From Gnomoniopsis sp. IMI 355080 (Eukaryota; Ascomycota; Sordariomycetes; Diaporthales; Gnomoniaceae): a stretch of 64,000 nucleotides of DNA. The translations under genes were made by a program, and so were the position numbers. The stretch is taken from the NCBI GenBank assembly GCA_027946555.1, contig JAPEVC010000088.1:1-64000 (forward strand), given 5' to 3'. The notes beneath the pieces were generated by a model. The model worked only from the letters and a program-made list of their open reading frames with translations. It had not been told where the DNA came from and ran no database searches. Below, one piece after another: positions 42,366 through 53,295 of the stretch; the first letter of the stretch is position 1; every line of letters begins with the position of its first letter.

Positions 42366-44164
42366 AATTAACAGTTCGCTTTCGGCGTACCTGGTAGGTA
42401 CTGGCCGGAGTCGAGTTGGTTTTTGGGCAGAGCTGAGGAACACAATATACCCAGGTGACCGTCCTGACGCACTAAAGTTCTTGCGCGTTTAGCGAGCTGA
42501 AGCGCGTGAAGTCGTTGGTTTTCATAAAGATAAGAGTTGAATAGACGAGATGGGAGAGTGGAAAGCAATTGCTATTAAATTTTACTTTATACGGATTGGG
42601 TTATTTAGTGTGAATGATGTCAATCTTTTCGAACGAAGGGCCGTCGCCGGTTCGGGTCTTCCGCCGAGGCCGAACACCTTGACTGAAGGCCCTGTGCAAT
42701 GTAGTGACACATGGCTGAGCTTTCGGCGCCGAAGACGGGAGGCGAGACAGAAGAAGAGAGGCTCATAAGACAATAAAACAAAGGCCGCTAGGCATCATGA
42801 AACCTCCCGAGAGTGCGGCTTGCGTGTGGCGTCATGCATATTACTATGGTAGGTCAGGTATGTGTTTGTTCTGGCGGCTCGACCCGCATCTCGAGAATGC
42901 TCCTAATCCCGAATTCCGGACTGCTACTAATTTTGAACCGAGTCAACTCACTACCCGGGTCGGGATTGGGCAGATGCTTGAACTCATACTATGAGAACGT
43001 TCCCGAAGTTCCACGCTGGCCTGTGCTAAAAAGGTATCAATTCATCCATGGTGCCTTTTGTGCTCTGGCCCCGGCTTCCATAGCTGATTTCAAGCTATTA
43101 GCTAGCAACATCCATAGACGATCCACCCTCATACTTCCTTTTTGGGACTTGGGGGCTTACATCACGTTGTTACTTAGACAACACTTGTAGACATTCCGCA
43201 GCCACCGCACTGCACTAATTGACCTGACATTTCACAATCCCATTTATCTGCTTGTGGTCAGGGCTCCTGATCCTTGATGGGCATCCATATTAGCCAACGT
43301 GTCCTCGTGCCGTTCGGTTGTCCAGCTTTGTTTGCTGCCCGCGATTCGCGTTTGTAATGTTGAACTAGTATGGGCATCTATATATATTGAGTTGTGGGGC
43401 GTAATGTACTAACAATCTAACACCCCTGGTTTTCGTATTGCCTTAAGATGTTGCTCACCTCCGGTCTCATTCCGGGGGCTACATCAGGCTTTATTAGTGT
43501 ATTGAGCACTTGGCGTCTTGTCAGGTCGTGTCTTTAGGCCTTGTGGAGGGGTTAATGACAAGCAAGCGCGCTTTCCTATTGAATATTTGCAAAAAGCGCT
43601 GATATCTAAAGCTTACTGGAAGAAATCCGGGTGGTGTTACGGTGAATATAGCCTCGCGCCCAACAAGGCTGAAATAAGCTTTCAGACCTCTTGGCATACA
43701 TAGCAACTCGCCCAGAATCCTACCAACTTTTGATGTTTGGGACCCAAAACGGGAACCCGGAGGTTCCGATATCCTGCAGACATTTTGGCAATTCTCACCT
43801 TTCCGTCAACAGGCGTGACCACTTATACACAACACACTTACTCGACTTATTGCCGTATAATAAGCAGACAAGGGGGGACACAATAGTCCCGGGGAAAATG
43901 CCCACTATGAGCGCAGCATAAAGTAGATACACATCGACCAACTACCAACATTCCGACAGTGTACTGAGAGTGTAGATTCAGTTCCAGGTCTGGAACACTC
44001 ATGTATTATGTTGCGATGTTTTAGGAAAATGACTTCAATGAGTAGCTATGTACAAAGGCGGTCACAATTGTGGGCACCGCCCAATATTGCAAATATATGT
44101 TCACGCATTATACCCCTCTTCTGTTGCCGTCTCAAATGCCCCCTTCCTCTCCTAAATTTCCGGC
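42366..44164. other. Gene-free intergenic region
   Basis: 1.8 kb upstream of the MFS gene. It has short frames on both strands without domain resemblance. Part of it must be promoter. Confidence 0.55.
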
Positions 44165-46018
44165 TTAGAAGGCGCCCTGGCCCACTTGCACCGTGAACGG
44201 CTCCGAGCTGCTCAGGCTATCGATTCTTCCCAAAAGGACCTCGACCTGGCGGAAGGCTACGGACGGCTGGTACTGTGGAACCATGTGGCCCGAGAGCTCA
44301 ACGGTAGCATAGGTCAATCCACGCTCAGTGTGGGTCGTGCCCATGATACCCGAGGCCGCGAGAGTGCTGTCGGAGTAGTCGGTGTGGGAAGGGACGACGA
44401 GATTGTCGCTCGGGGCGGTCTGGAAACCCTGGAGTCCTCCCCAGGTGGTATTCTGAATTTGAAGGATGGTGCCGTTCGCGATGAGAACCATATCAAGCAG
44501 ACCATGAGACACGATGACATTTTGTGTGCGCTCAATGACTCCCGGGAGAACGGTAAGAGCCGAAGGAAGGGAGGAATCGCCGTCGGGGAAAACGTTGATG
44601 TTGGAACACTCAGTCCATTCGATGCTGGGGGCGTGGATGGCTTGCTGAACATCCGACCGGTTGAAGTAAACTATTTCAAGGTTGCTTAGTTTTCCATTTG
44701 TTGCATCTCAGACGTCATGGAGAGGGCAACCTACTGTCGGCGCCTGCGGGAGTGTACTCGAATGATCCGGGGACTGGAAATCAAATTAGCGAATCGTCCC
44801 AGCTTGTCAAGTATGTCATCATCACTCACAGCCAAGAACATCCCAGAGCACGGGGCAGGTAATGGCTACTTGGTAGATATCGAAGCAAGGATTCTTGACC
44901 GTTATGTCCTGGTAGACGCTTTCGTAAAGTTCAATGCATTGGACCTTCTTTCTTCCGGGCAGGTCACTAATATCAGGCATGAGGCCGGGAGGCGGGAAGG
45001 TCAAGTACTCTTCACGGAAGGCCGAGAATCCGCAGGTGTCGTCGAGCGTGGCCAGATCGTCCAGATTGTCCAAGGGGAAGAGGTCCACATGATTCTGGAC
45101 AAATGGCACCACTGAGATTGCGCCCTGGAGGTAGTCATATGCAATGCAAGGATCGTACACCATGATGCCAGAGACCTACAGAACCAAGTCAGATAATCAG
45201 CAGAAGAATAGGTGGTATTTGCAGAAGTAGCGACCAGAATGACTCACATTGAAGTAGTCCGTATTGTTGGTGTCCAACATACCACTGGCAATGTAAGGAA
45301 CATACATGCCAGCGTAGGACTCGCCAACGATATACACCTTGTAACCGGTAAGGTCGAAGGTGTCGACGAAGTTCTCCCAGAACTGCATGAACTGGTTTGC
45401 AACATCAACCTCGTTTTGAGCAGTGGGCGTGCCCTGGGAGAAGCCTGTGCCGACGGGCTGGTCCACGTAGATGACATTGGTCAAACGGTTCCACCCGTAA
45501 GGATTCTCGATAGGCGCGTAGGTGCCATCTTGCCACAAGAATGGGCCGTTTTCCTGCAGCAGACCCTCGAGAGAAGAGCATCCGGGCTGGAAGAAGTTAG
45601 CTAAGATTAGCCAAAGACAGCATAGAATTCACTTGAGACCTACACCTCCGTTGAGCCAGATCAGTATCTCCTGATCAGCAGCCTCGTTATCCGAAGGGAA
45701 AAACCAGAAGAAAAGCTCATCCTCTGTTGAGTTTCCCAGAGGCAGCGAACCGGCGTAGGACTCGCCAACGTCGTATGGGACGTCAGGAATTGCAGTACCG
45801 TCGACGAGGTACTTGGTGGTCGTGTTGGTCAGGAATTTGTAGTCAGCAGTCGTGGTGCGCTTGATAGAGGGAAAGTATTCATTCTGAATCTGCGGCTCCG
45901 GAGTAGCGGCCTTGAGTGCCTGAAGCCTCTCGCCGACGGGGGCGACATGACGAAGGTCACGTCTCTTGGCCGAAACGGCCGTCGCAGACAGAGCGAGAAG
46001 GAAGTGCGACAACTGCAT
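44165..46018 (-). CDS. Secreted serine carboxypeptidase (S10)
   Basis: Five exons (46018-45644, 45586-45248, 45175-44830, 44773-44735, 44670-44165; introns 56-72 bp, and the fourth exon is only 39 bp) give 534 residues. The signal peptide is MQLSHFLLALSATAVSA. The catalytic serine is in VGESYAGMYVPY, and the oxyanion region LNGGPGCSSLEG is rebuilt by the first splice. The Asp is expected near SHGLLDMVLIANGT and the His lies in LSGHMVPQYQPSVAF. Family sequences YFNRSDVQQAIHAPSIEWTE and GWNRLTNVIYVDQPVGTGFS confirm the S10 carboxypeptidase fold (carboxypeptidase Y/Kex1 class). There is no C-terminal membrane anchor, so it is secreted or vacuolar and trims C-terminal residues from peptides. It lies 3.6 kb from the repeat precursor gene, which may be coincidence. 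Confidence 0.95.
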
Positions 46019-47124
46019 CTTGAATGAAAGAATGAACGAATGTCGTGGAACTCTTCAAGGACGACCGAGAGATCCAGCAAAGAGGAAAGGAGGGCCGAGT
46101 CACCATGGATGACTGCAGGTGTGAAAGGGGGAATATGTTGCCTATCTATGTAATATATCGATGTGGATGTCTTCGTTCCATGCTAGAGGCGGAAGGAGCG
46201 GCCAAGACTGGTTCCGTCCGTAATATTCGAGGCACGAGCCGGGGCACGACGGGCAGATATTGTCCTGCTGTTTCGAGCGGCGAAGCTCGACTGAGGACCA
46301 AATCCGGGAAGTTGCATCTGGTGGATCTGGAGCGTTGTATGCGTAAAGCTTAGCACTTGACAGGGAGAGGCGACCGGCATACGTCCGAGAGTACCTATCC
46401 AGGCACGGCGTCTTACACACATTCGCGGTTGTGACCCGCCGGCTACGACCTCCCCGTTCAGGAAGGCCGTCGGGACCCAGTGCCGTGCGACTTATTTGTG
46501 CTACCGGTGAGGTGGAGATAGAGGCACCGCATGAAGAGCCAATGGTATCATCATGAGATGTTGCTATCGTATTGGTAAATTTGAAAATGTGATCTCTGTT
46601 CGTGACCATTGAGAGTATCTGTGCCATGCTGAGGAAAGCCGAGGATAGGCGTTCAAGAACGTTGTTGGAATCCTGGATTTATCTGATTCGGGTTTAGGGC
46701 GGCAGACCACACGCTCCTCTTCTCTTCTCTTCTGCGGAAAAAGAAAACAAAAAGGGGAAATCTTAAGAAGGAAGAAGGGTTTGTCATGCCACGAGCTTCC
46801 CATACTTTGATATGTATTTTGCAGTATTATCTTGTTTGATATTCATTGTTCAGTCTCCCTATCGATGTCGTAACCCGGATATTCCATAGCTTCGCGGCTG
46901 TCCAGCCGTAGAGGAAGATCCTCGGCAGCATACTAGTGGTCCTCAGATTCCCAAATTCCCACCAAGATATATATGATATCTTTGGACTCGATTATAAAAT
47001 GTCGCATAATGCACGACCATGCAATTTTAAACGCCTCATGCAAATTGCCCGATCCTGTGGCAGCCCCAGCCCGGAGATCGCTACCAGGAAATTCTCCTCC
47101 ATGAGCCTCTCATCTTATCCAAAA
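46019..47124. other. Intergenic with a doubtful open frame
   Basis: 1.1 kb upstream of the carboxypeptidase gene. A 161-codon minus-strand frame (46627-46142) begins with ATG but has no recognisable domain and may be chance. I do not call it a gene. Confidence 0.5.
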
Positions 47125-47784
47125 TCATCTATCATCACAGTTTATACTCAAGAACCCCAATACCCCAGCAGCCCATGAGTCCCTGTCCGAATGCCTCTCC
47201 GGCTCTATGGGCCTACCAGCCGCTGATGGGGTCCTCCATCCTTGTCCAGATGGCCCCTCTTCCTGATCATCCTCTGGGCCAGCCTTTGTACCAATGTCCA
47301 CGCTCCCCTGTCTTGAGTTGCAAGGACTGATTTCCGAAAAGTCACTCCTCGAACCGTGGCTGCGTCGCCTTTTCCGCCCGAATTTCATCGTGAACGATCC
47401 CAGCACCTCCTGATGGCGCAACTGACCCTCATTCAGACGGCGCTCGCTCGGATGGTACGATTTGACGGTGGTCTTGGTCGAACGCTTGGGATCGGGCTTG
47501 TAGGCGGGAGAGAATGACAGCACACCGCCGTCGGCCGTCAACGAGGCGGGGGTCAGCCCCCAGGCAGCCCTCTTGGAAATGCGTGATGATTGGGTGGACG
47601 TGTATGACCTGGCAAGGCCTCTGGGTGTCTTGGGAATGGATGAGGTGGTGGTGGATGTGTTGGCAGAGACATTGGACCTTTCTGAGTGTCCATCGCTGCT
47701 GCTGCTACTGCCATCAGAGAAGCCGAAGCTGGAGCCGGAGCCGGACTTGCTTATTATTCGGCTTAGACGGTCTCTGAGCGGCAT
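47125..47784 (-). CDS. Ser-rich basic hypothetical protein
   Basis: Single-exon gene of 219 residues from the ATG at 47784. MPLRDRLSRIISKSGSGSSF is followed by Ser-rich low complexity. A basic motif MKFGRKRRRSHGSR (nuclear localisation-like) and a hydrophobic short C-terminus WAAGVLGFLSIN follow. No domain is recognisable. The bias towards Ser/Arg, and the fact that the reading frame is uninterrupted for 220 codons with an ATG in a plausible leader, support a real gene of the kind often annotated as hypothetical in filamentous ascomycetes. Its start is 1.8 kb from the divergent repeat precursor gene. Function unknown. Confidence 0.6.
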   Translation of the reverse strand: MPLRDRLSRIISKSGSGSSFGFSDGSSSSSDGHSERSNVSANTSTTTSSIPKTPRGLARSYTSTQSSRISKRAAWGLTPASLTADGGVLSFSPAYKPDPKRSTKTTVKSYHPSERRLNEGQLRHQEVLGSFTMKFGRKRRRSHGSRSDFSEISPCNSRQGSVDIGTKAGPEDDQEEGPSGQGWRTPSAAGRPIEPERHSDRDSWAAGVLGFLSINCDDR

Positions 47785-49596
47785 TGTGGTGTCGTGATTG
47801 TGTAAGATTTATTGAGTTCTCCTTTCAAGAGAGCGCTGAACGAGTGAAATGAGTCCCAGAGGATTTGAAGCCTCTGCGCATTGGTTGCAGTGGTCGTTTC
47901 CTTCGAGTCCACGCGGCCACTATGACATATACCGCGATGCCAACCTGCTTGCTCGAGATGGGGAGAAAAGGTCGAGTCAAGACGGCGGATATCTTGATCT
48001 GGTGACAAAAATAGCCCAAACAAGAGGAAAGCAATCCTCCCTCAGCCCCACGGAAGGGACCTTATCCTATCTATATCCACCTATTGCCCATGATCTGTGG
48101 CTTCCCTCCATATCGTCAGTTCGCTCGGAACCGACAAAGCGTCCCTCGCGGAACAACGCAGAGCTGCGAGCTGCCAGCGACCGGTGTTTCGGCCAGTGCA
48201 CTCGCGTCAACACCGGACGTTCCATCACTCAGGGAAGGGTTATTGCGCGGTCTATTAGTCTACCAGTTCAGAAGCCCACGGACTCTCCTTCAGAGGCTCT
48301 CGGGCGTGGGATCGGGGAACAGGGGTCGAGGGAACGCGGGGGCGGACCCGGGCCCGTGCAGGAACAGACCTCGGGGTCCCCGTCGATCTTCCATTCGGGG
48401 CTAAACTCCAGCGTCCAGCACGTGTAGATCCTTCTTTAGTACCAGAGCATGTACAAGAAATTCACATACTATGTAGTAATTATAGAAGCAAAGGACCACA
48501 GCCAGCATCCGGTGCTTCATCTTGCGCCGCATTCCCAAAACCATTCCACCGTTCCTAACGGTCGGCCCTTGTGATATCGGCGAGAATTCTGGCGGCATGA
48601 ACAAACAGCAAGACACCTCGGAAACAAATATCTGAGACTTGTCACCCGCTCGGCATTGGTCCTGATAGTCCGAAAAGCCCCATCAGACAGATCACGAGGC
48701 CTGTAGTGAATGAAAGCATCCTCGGAAAGCGTCAGGTCATGGCGAGTGAGGTGATGGATAATCTGCATTTCCATTTCGGGCCCGACTAAGTAAGAGACAG
48801 GGATAGGGAAGGTTGCGAAGGTGACCTGCAAAGGTACGTACTCACACGATCGTCTTCTACCAGTGCAGAGGTACCTGGTTAGTCAAACTTCGTGATCACC
48901 ATAAATCATGGACATGTCCAATTGATCTTATAATCTCACGCTTCGTCGTCAATACTGCTTTAATCCTTGCGTAGTTGTACTAACAAGCTTACCTCGCCCA
49001 TGAGCTCTGAATATCCCGATTCACAGTCTCGTCGTCCGATTAGAGTTCCCCGGGGACAACAACGGAATCTAATTAATAAGAGCATGCATCATGTGCCAAA
49101 ATCTTTCAAAAGCCATCGCAGCAAGGAACTAATAATGCAACACCTGTCTCAGTACCTAGTCGCAGATCCGCCGTCTGCAAGTCTGGGTCGGAGATTAACA
49201 CCTTGATTTGTGGATCTCCCGATGCATAATTGGTAACCCAGTTTGGAGGCTCGGAGGGTAAGATCGACAGGTAAAACAACACAGTCTCACAGACAGGTTT
49301 GGCGTTATTCTCTCGTCACAAACGAGTCAACTCCACCTCTAAGCCAGGTACTGGCGACCTGGGAAAAGCTATGTATGTACAATTCACATGGTCAACCGCG
49401 CGCTTCACGGACTCGGCATGGAATGCGTAGATAGAAAACCAAGTATAAATACTGCCAGATTGTCCGTCGTCAAAGGCTGGTAGGAAGTAGTAATTGATCA
49501 TTCTCCTGGACTGTGCTTCATCTTTCTTCTACAATCTACATATTCAATAATTTTGAACTCCCCAATTTTGCCGGTCAAAATTTATAATTCTTCAAC
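47785..49596. other. Divergent intergenic region, no clear gene
   Basis: 1.8 kb between the Ser-rich gene and the repeat precursor gene. A 192-codon plus-strand frame (47849-48427) starts with ATG but is Arg/Ser/Gly-rich with no domain; I consider it unproven. The leader near 49500-49596 is AT- and pyrimidine-rich. Confidence 0.5.
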
Positions 49597-50064
49597 ATGA
49601 AGTTCTCTGCCATCCTTGCTACCTCCTTCCTCGCCATCGCCGCCACGGCCCTCCCCGCTGGTGGGCAAGGCCTGCAGGCTCTCAACGAGCGGTCGCGACC
49701 TGCCGAGTCTGCCAAGGACATTGCTCTTGGAGAAGCTACCGACAAGCGCTCGCGACCTGTCGAGTCGCCCAAAGACATTGCTCTCGGCGAGGCTACCGAC
49801 AAACGCTCGCGACCTGCCGAGTCGGCCAAGGACATTGCTCTCGGCGAGGCCACCGACAAACGTGCCAACAAGGACGGCTCCGATATCGTCGCACAGCTTC
49901 AGAGCACCTTTGACCGGAACAACCCCAACGGCACACCTGCCAACGGATCACCAGATGACTTGAACGGAGACGGAGTCATCAACGCCTTTGAGGCTGGCGC
50001 GCAGGCTGCCAAGCGTGCTGATCTTGCCAAGGACTGCGACCCCAGGGAGTGTGCCAGTGACTAA
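49597..50064 (+). CDS. Secreted Kex2-site tandem-repeat precursor with EF-hand loop (KEP/RiPP-like)
   Basis: Single-exon gene of 155 residues from the ATG at 49597. It has a signal peptide (MKFSAILATSFLAIAATA, cut near residues 18-22) and three adjacent 19-residue repeats, SRPAESAKDIALGEATDKR at residues 33-51, 52-70 and 71-89. Each ends in Lys-Arg, a Kex2 cleavage site. A fourth Lys-Arg at 139-140 separates a 49-residue segment from a C-terminal 15-mer containing Cys147 and Cys152. The 49-mer carries DLNGDGVINAFE (residues 121-132), a perfect 12-position EF-hand/dockerin-type calcium loop. Cleavage would release identical or near-identical 17-mers. This layout matches Kex2-processed repeat proteins and dikaritin-type RiPP precursors of fungi, though no UstYa-like gene is visible nearby. 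It lacks the cysteine and tryptophan pattern of alpha-pheromones. Role unknown. Confidence 0.85.
   Translation: MKFSAILATSFLAIAATALPAGGQGLQALNERSRPAESAKDIALGEATDKRSRPVESPKDIALGEATDKRSRPAESAKDIALGEATDKRANKDGSDIVAQLQSTFDRNNPNGTPANGSPDDLNGDGVINAFEAGAQAAKRADLAKDCDPRECASD
49693..49863 (+). repeat. Three in-frame 57-bp coding repeats
   Basis: Units at 49693-49749, 49750-49806 and 49807-49863. Units 1 and 3 differ at seven positions, all synonymous; unit 2 differs from them in two residues (Val, Pro replacing Ala). The pattern indicates conservation of the encoded peptide rather than recent duplication alone. Confidence 0.95.
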
Positions 50065-51518
50065 AAAGAGTTTTCAGTGATTGGGAGAAGGAAAAGGAGA
50101 CCCCTTGGTCAGAAGCAAGGCTGTAGGATATTCGGGGCCTGATCCATTCGCTACCTATTTCTCCATTCGCTACTTCACAGGCCGTCATAGGCCTATGTAT
50201 TCGTTCACTTCTTTCAACTTCGTCAAAGGCCCGCCAGATGCTCACGCCTATTTCAGTCACTTTACAACGGGTCTTGGGAGTTCAGACCTAGCTCATTCGC
50301 TTTTTCCAACACAGGCTATAAGGAGCTTCTTGCCGATCTTGATGTACCTTCTCTCGTTCAACTATCTCTGTATCTATCACGGGCTCTGTATATCTCTGTC
50401 AGGCAGTCTACATAGGGTTTATCTTATCAATTCAAACGTCGAGAAACAATTGTGTTTATAATTGTGATTGTTTCCAAGCCCACAAGCAAGCCCAAAGCCA
50501 AGCCGGAGCTCAAGCCTAAGCACTTTCTCCGCAGGAATAGTCGAATTCAAAGATACAAGGCCAACCAAACCAAACAAGTCCAGCGGCAAGGGCTTCCTCA
50601 TTTCTCAACATTACCCTACCTGATGGATCAACAAATCCTCCTACACATAGAGTCGCGACAACAGTCCGGCATTAATAGATTGTATGAAGATAGCTTCACG
50701 AATACGAGTACGGACGCAGCACCGCAGTGGATCCGTCGGAGGGGGGGGGTGGATGATTTGGCAAAGGACCAAGATGCGTGATGCAATATTTTGGTGAATG
50801 GCTCAATCATCATTATTCAGTCCAATTGCATTCAGAGTCCTTTTGGGTTTTTTTCAAGACTGATACGCTGATCACGAAAGGGTGTTCGAAAAGAGTTGGG
50901 ATGGAAATGTCCGATACCTGTTGAAACCAGTCAAGTTGGATGACACATTTGAATTGGAGCTGAGATGGCATCTGGCAGCTCGGGGGAGCCTTGCCCACAA
51001 TATCGGGTGAAGGGGCGCTAGGAATGCATGTTGCAGACCGAAGTGTCAGTCTGGTCTGAATTTTCGGATGAGAGGTATGGTTAGTCAATTTGAATTGGGA
51101 TCAACCCAAGAAGACCTGATGTGCAACAGAATATCATTCTTCAGATGTATACGACATAGTAATAGTCGGAATTTTTAGCTTGTATTGTTTAGCGTCTTCA
51201 TGACCCACATTTGGCCGGGCTTCGCTTACACAAGGCTATCCATAAGGCTGAGAAACAGAAGCTTATGTGAGGCAGAGGTTGGCACAGTCTCGAAACGGAT
51301 GATTTTCTTGATGCTGACTCCTATTTTTTGATACTAACCAAGACTTTCGGGAAGCTTGACTTGTTTCCACCCTAACTACCTAGGTAGCCTTGGCCACATT
51401 CGCTCAGGCCGCGTCGCAACTAATCCATTAGCGCCTTGCTGCCATCCGATCTTTTGTTGGTGTAGTCTCATTGCCCATAGATGGACCATTGAACACGTGG
51501 ATGATGAGTCTGACATAT
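50065..51518. other. Gene-free intergenic region
   Basis: 1.45 kb between the repeat precursor and the stop of the AT-hook membrane gene. No convincing frame was found, and no tailoring enzyme accompanies the precursor. A G-rich run of nine is at about 50741-50749. Confidence 0.6.
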
Positions 51519-53295
51519 TCACTGCGCTAGCAATTCACCACCAAAAACGCCCACACTGCCCAAAGCTAAGCCACCAACTGAGATCAGACCCCAGGCTAGG
51601 GCTGCCGGCTCCCCGACCGGACCCTGCATAGGCAAGGGGTCACCAACTGATGCAGTAACTTTCTCCTCGGGGGATGGCTCGTAGTCATTGTCATTGGGCT
51701 CCTCAATGGGATCTTGCCTGGTCTTGCGTGGTCGACCTCGACGTCGGGGCGCAGGTGTTTCTGAGAGGTCTGCGTTGTCCCTGGCTGTTGTTTTGCGATT
51801 CCTGCCGCTTCGCCTCATAGCCGAAGTGGCAGTATCGTCGATCTGTTCATCAACTTCCTGTTCAATTGTTCCGGCGCCATCGCCATCCTTCTTGAACAGA
51901 GGCAGTACTGAGGCAAGGATGTCGCCCGCGTCGAGAGGTCTCAATGCTGCCCAGAGACCAACACTCAAAGCGCTGATGAGAACATCGTAGCCTACACCTG
52001 CTACGACAGGGTGGTCTCGTGTGGCACCGAAGACTTTACCAACGGCAGTCGTTGTCCGCTCCCATCTTGATCGTTCCTCAATATCCCACGGCAGGATCTT
52101 ACTGTGTCGGTGATAGTGTGCATGGGGCAGATTGTATGTTAGCGCACTGAGTGTGGCTCGTCCATGAAGCACTACGGTCACCAGTCCCATAAATCGGAAT
52201 AAATCCGTAAAAGCAGGGTCAGCCCTCCGCTGTTGGGGCAGAATTAGCCCCATTGAAGGCGGCGCGGTGCTTTGTAAGAGCAACGGGACGAAAGTCAGAC
52301 CCCGCGATATGGCGAGCACTCGGTTAAACCACGGTGTTCCTGCTGCGTAAGGGAGAGTAAAGATGCCCGCATAGCTAGCCATAAGTGGCAAAAGGAAGAA
52401 TCCTGGTTTCAGACACCAGTTGCGCGGCTTCGGAGGAAATATGTAATTGCGGACGCGGTTCCATCTGCATCACGGTCAGACATAGGGGGCAACATACGAC
52501 AATACGGAAATGGAAGGTACAACGCACCTGGTTGACGGCAACACTTCTTCCGGCAGAGGTACAGGAGTGAGTATCATAGCCAAGAAGAATGCGTTCTGTG
52601 CAAACGAGAGATTGACCAAGTGAGCGAGAGCCAAGAACGAAAAGAGGTTCGAGATGCCGCGTCTATGGCCCTCGACGGCCATGAACACAGCCCAAGGGAG
52701 CATGGCCAGGTCAATCTGCTGCCCCCACCAGAAACGACGAGCCTTTTCAGCGACAATCTCAAAGGCGTCCTGATAGATCGGCGTGTCGTCCAGCCAGCGG
52801 ATGCGATCGAAGACAAAATCATATGTTTGGTTCGTAGCAGGGACTTGGCTGGTGGATGCGTCAAGGTTGGTGGGAATACCCTGGAAGGCACTGTGACCAA
52901 CATGTCAGGCCTGGTGATGAGACACTGGTTTTGAAGAGAAACAAACCTAGGAGGTGATCCAACACCTCTCTCATCGGCCCAACTTTCGAATGACAGCGAT
53001 GCGTAGGCTACACCCGCGTACGTTGCAACACCGAGGCTGAGCAGAGCCAGTGCATAGAAGATCCAACCGAGCTGCCTCCGCGCTGACATGCGGAGCTTCA
53101 CATCTTGAGAGACTGGTAGGGCGTGATTTGAGTGAAGCAGACTTTTCACGACTCGTTGGATGAAGAAAACGACGCTGAGAATGTGGGTGGCCACCAACGC
53201 CACGCCTGAATAGCTGCGACTATGTCAGCCCAATGCACTTGGGGACACGACGGAATTACTTGCCTTATCTCGGGCTCGACAGGAACAGGCGCCAT
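51519..53295 (-). CDS. Multi-pass membrane protein with AT-hook motif; GC-AG first intron
   Basis: Four exons (53295-53264, 53213-52947, 52890-52528, 52464-51519) give 535 residues. The first intron (53263-53214, 50 bp) has a GC donor, AG|GCAAGT, the classical non-canonical form; the others are GT-AG (56 and 63 bp). The splices restore MAPVPVEPEISYSGVALVAT, PPSAFQGIPTNLDAST and LPSTRWNRVRNYIFPPKP. About eight hydrophobic segments are spread through the chain (for instance GWIFYALALLSLGVATYAGV and LALAHLVNLSFAQNAFFLAM). Near residue 460 the hydrophilic loop has RRRGRPRKTRQ, an AT-hook with the GRP core, and a final hydrophobic segment LAWGLISVGGLALGSV. It looks like a fungus-specific membrane protein. 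The AT-hook could be fortuitous basic sequence. Function unknown. Confidence 0.8.

Noticed and set aside
46142..46627. 161-codon minus-strand frame with ATG
   Set aside because: No domain, mixed composition and a position in the carboxypeptidase promoter region; not enough support to call a gene.
47849..48427. 192-codon plus-strand frame with ATG
   Set aside because: Arg/Gly/Ser-rich with no motif, lying in the divergent promoter region; likely chance.
49575..49871. Minus-strand repeat frame opposite the Kex2 repeat precursor
   Set aside because: A mirror of the repeats on the other strand. The plus strand has the signal peptide, Kex2 sites and synonymous-only divergence.
49597..50064. Interpretation of the repeat precursor as an alpha-type mating pheromone
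   Set aside because: The repeats lack the short Trp/Cys/Pro-Gly-Gln type pheromone core, and the EF-hand loop is foreign to pheromone precursors.
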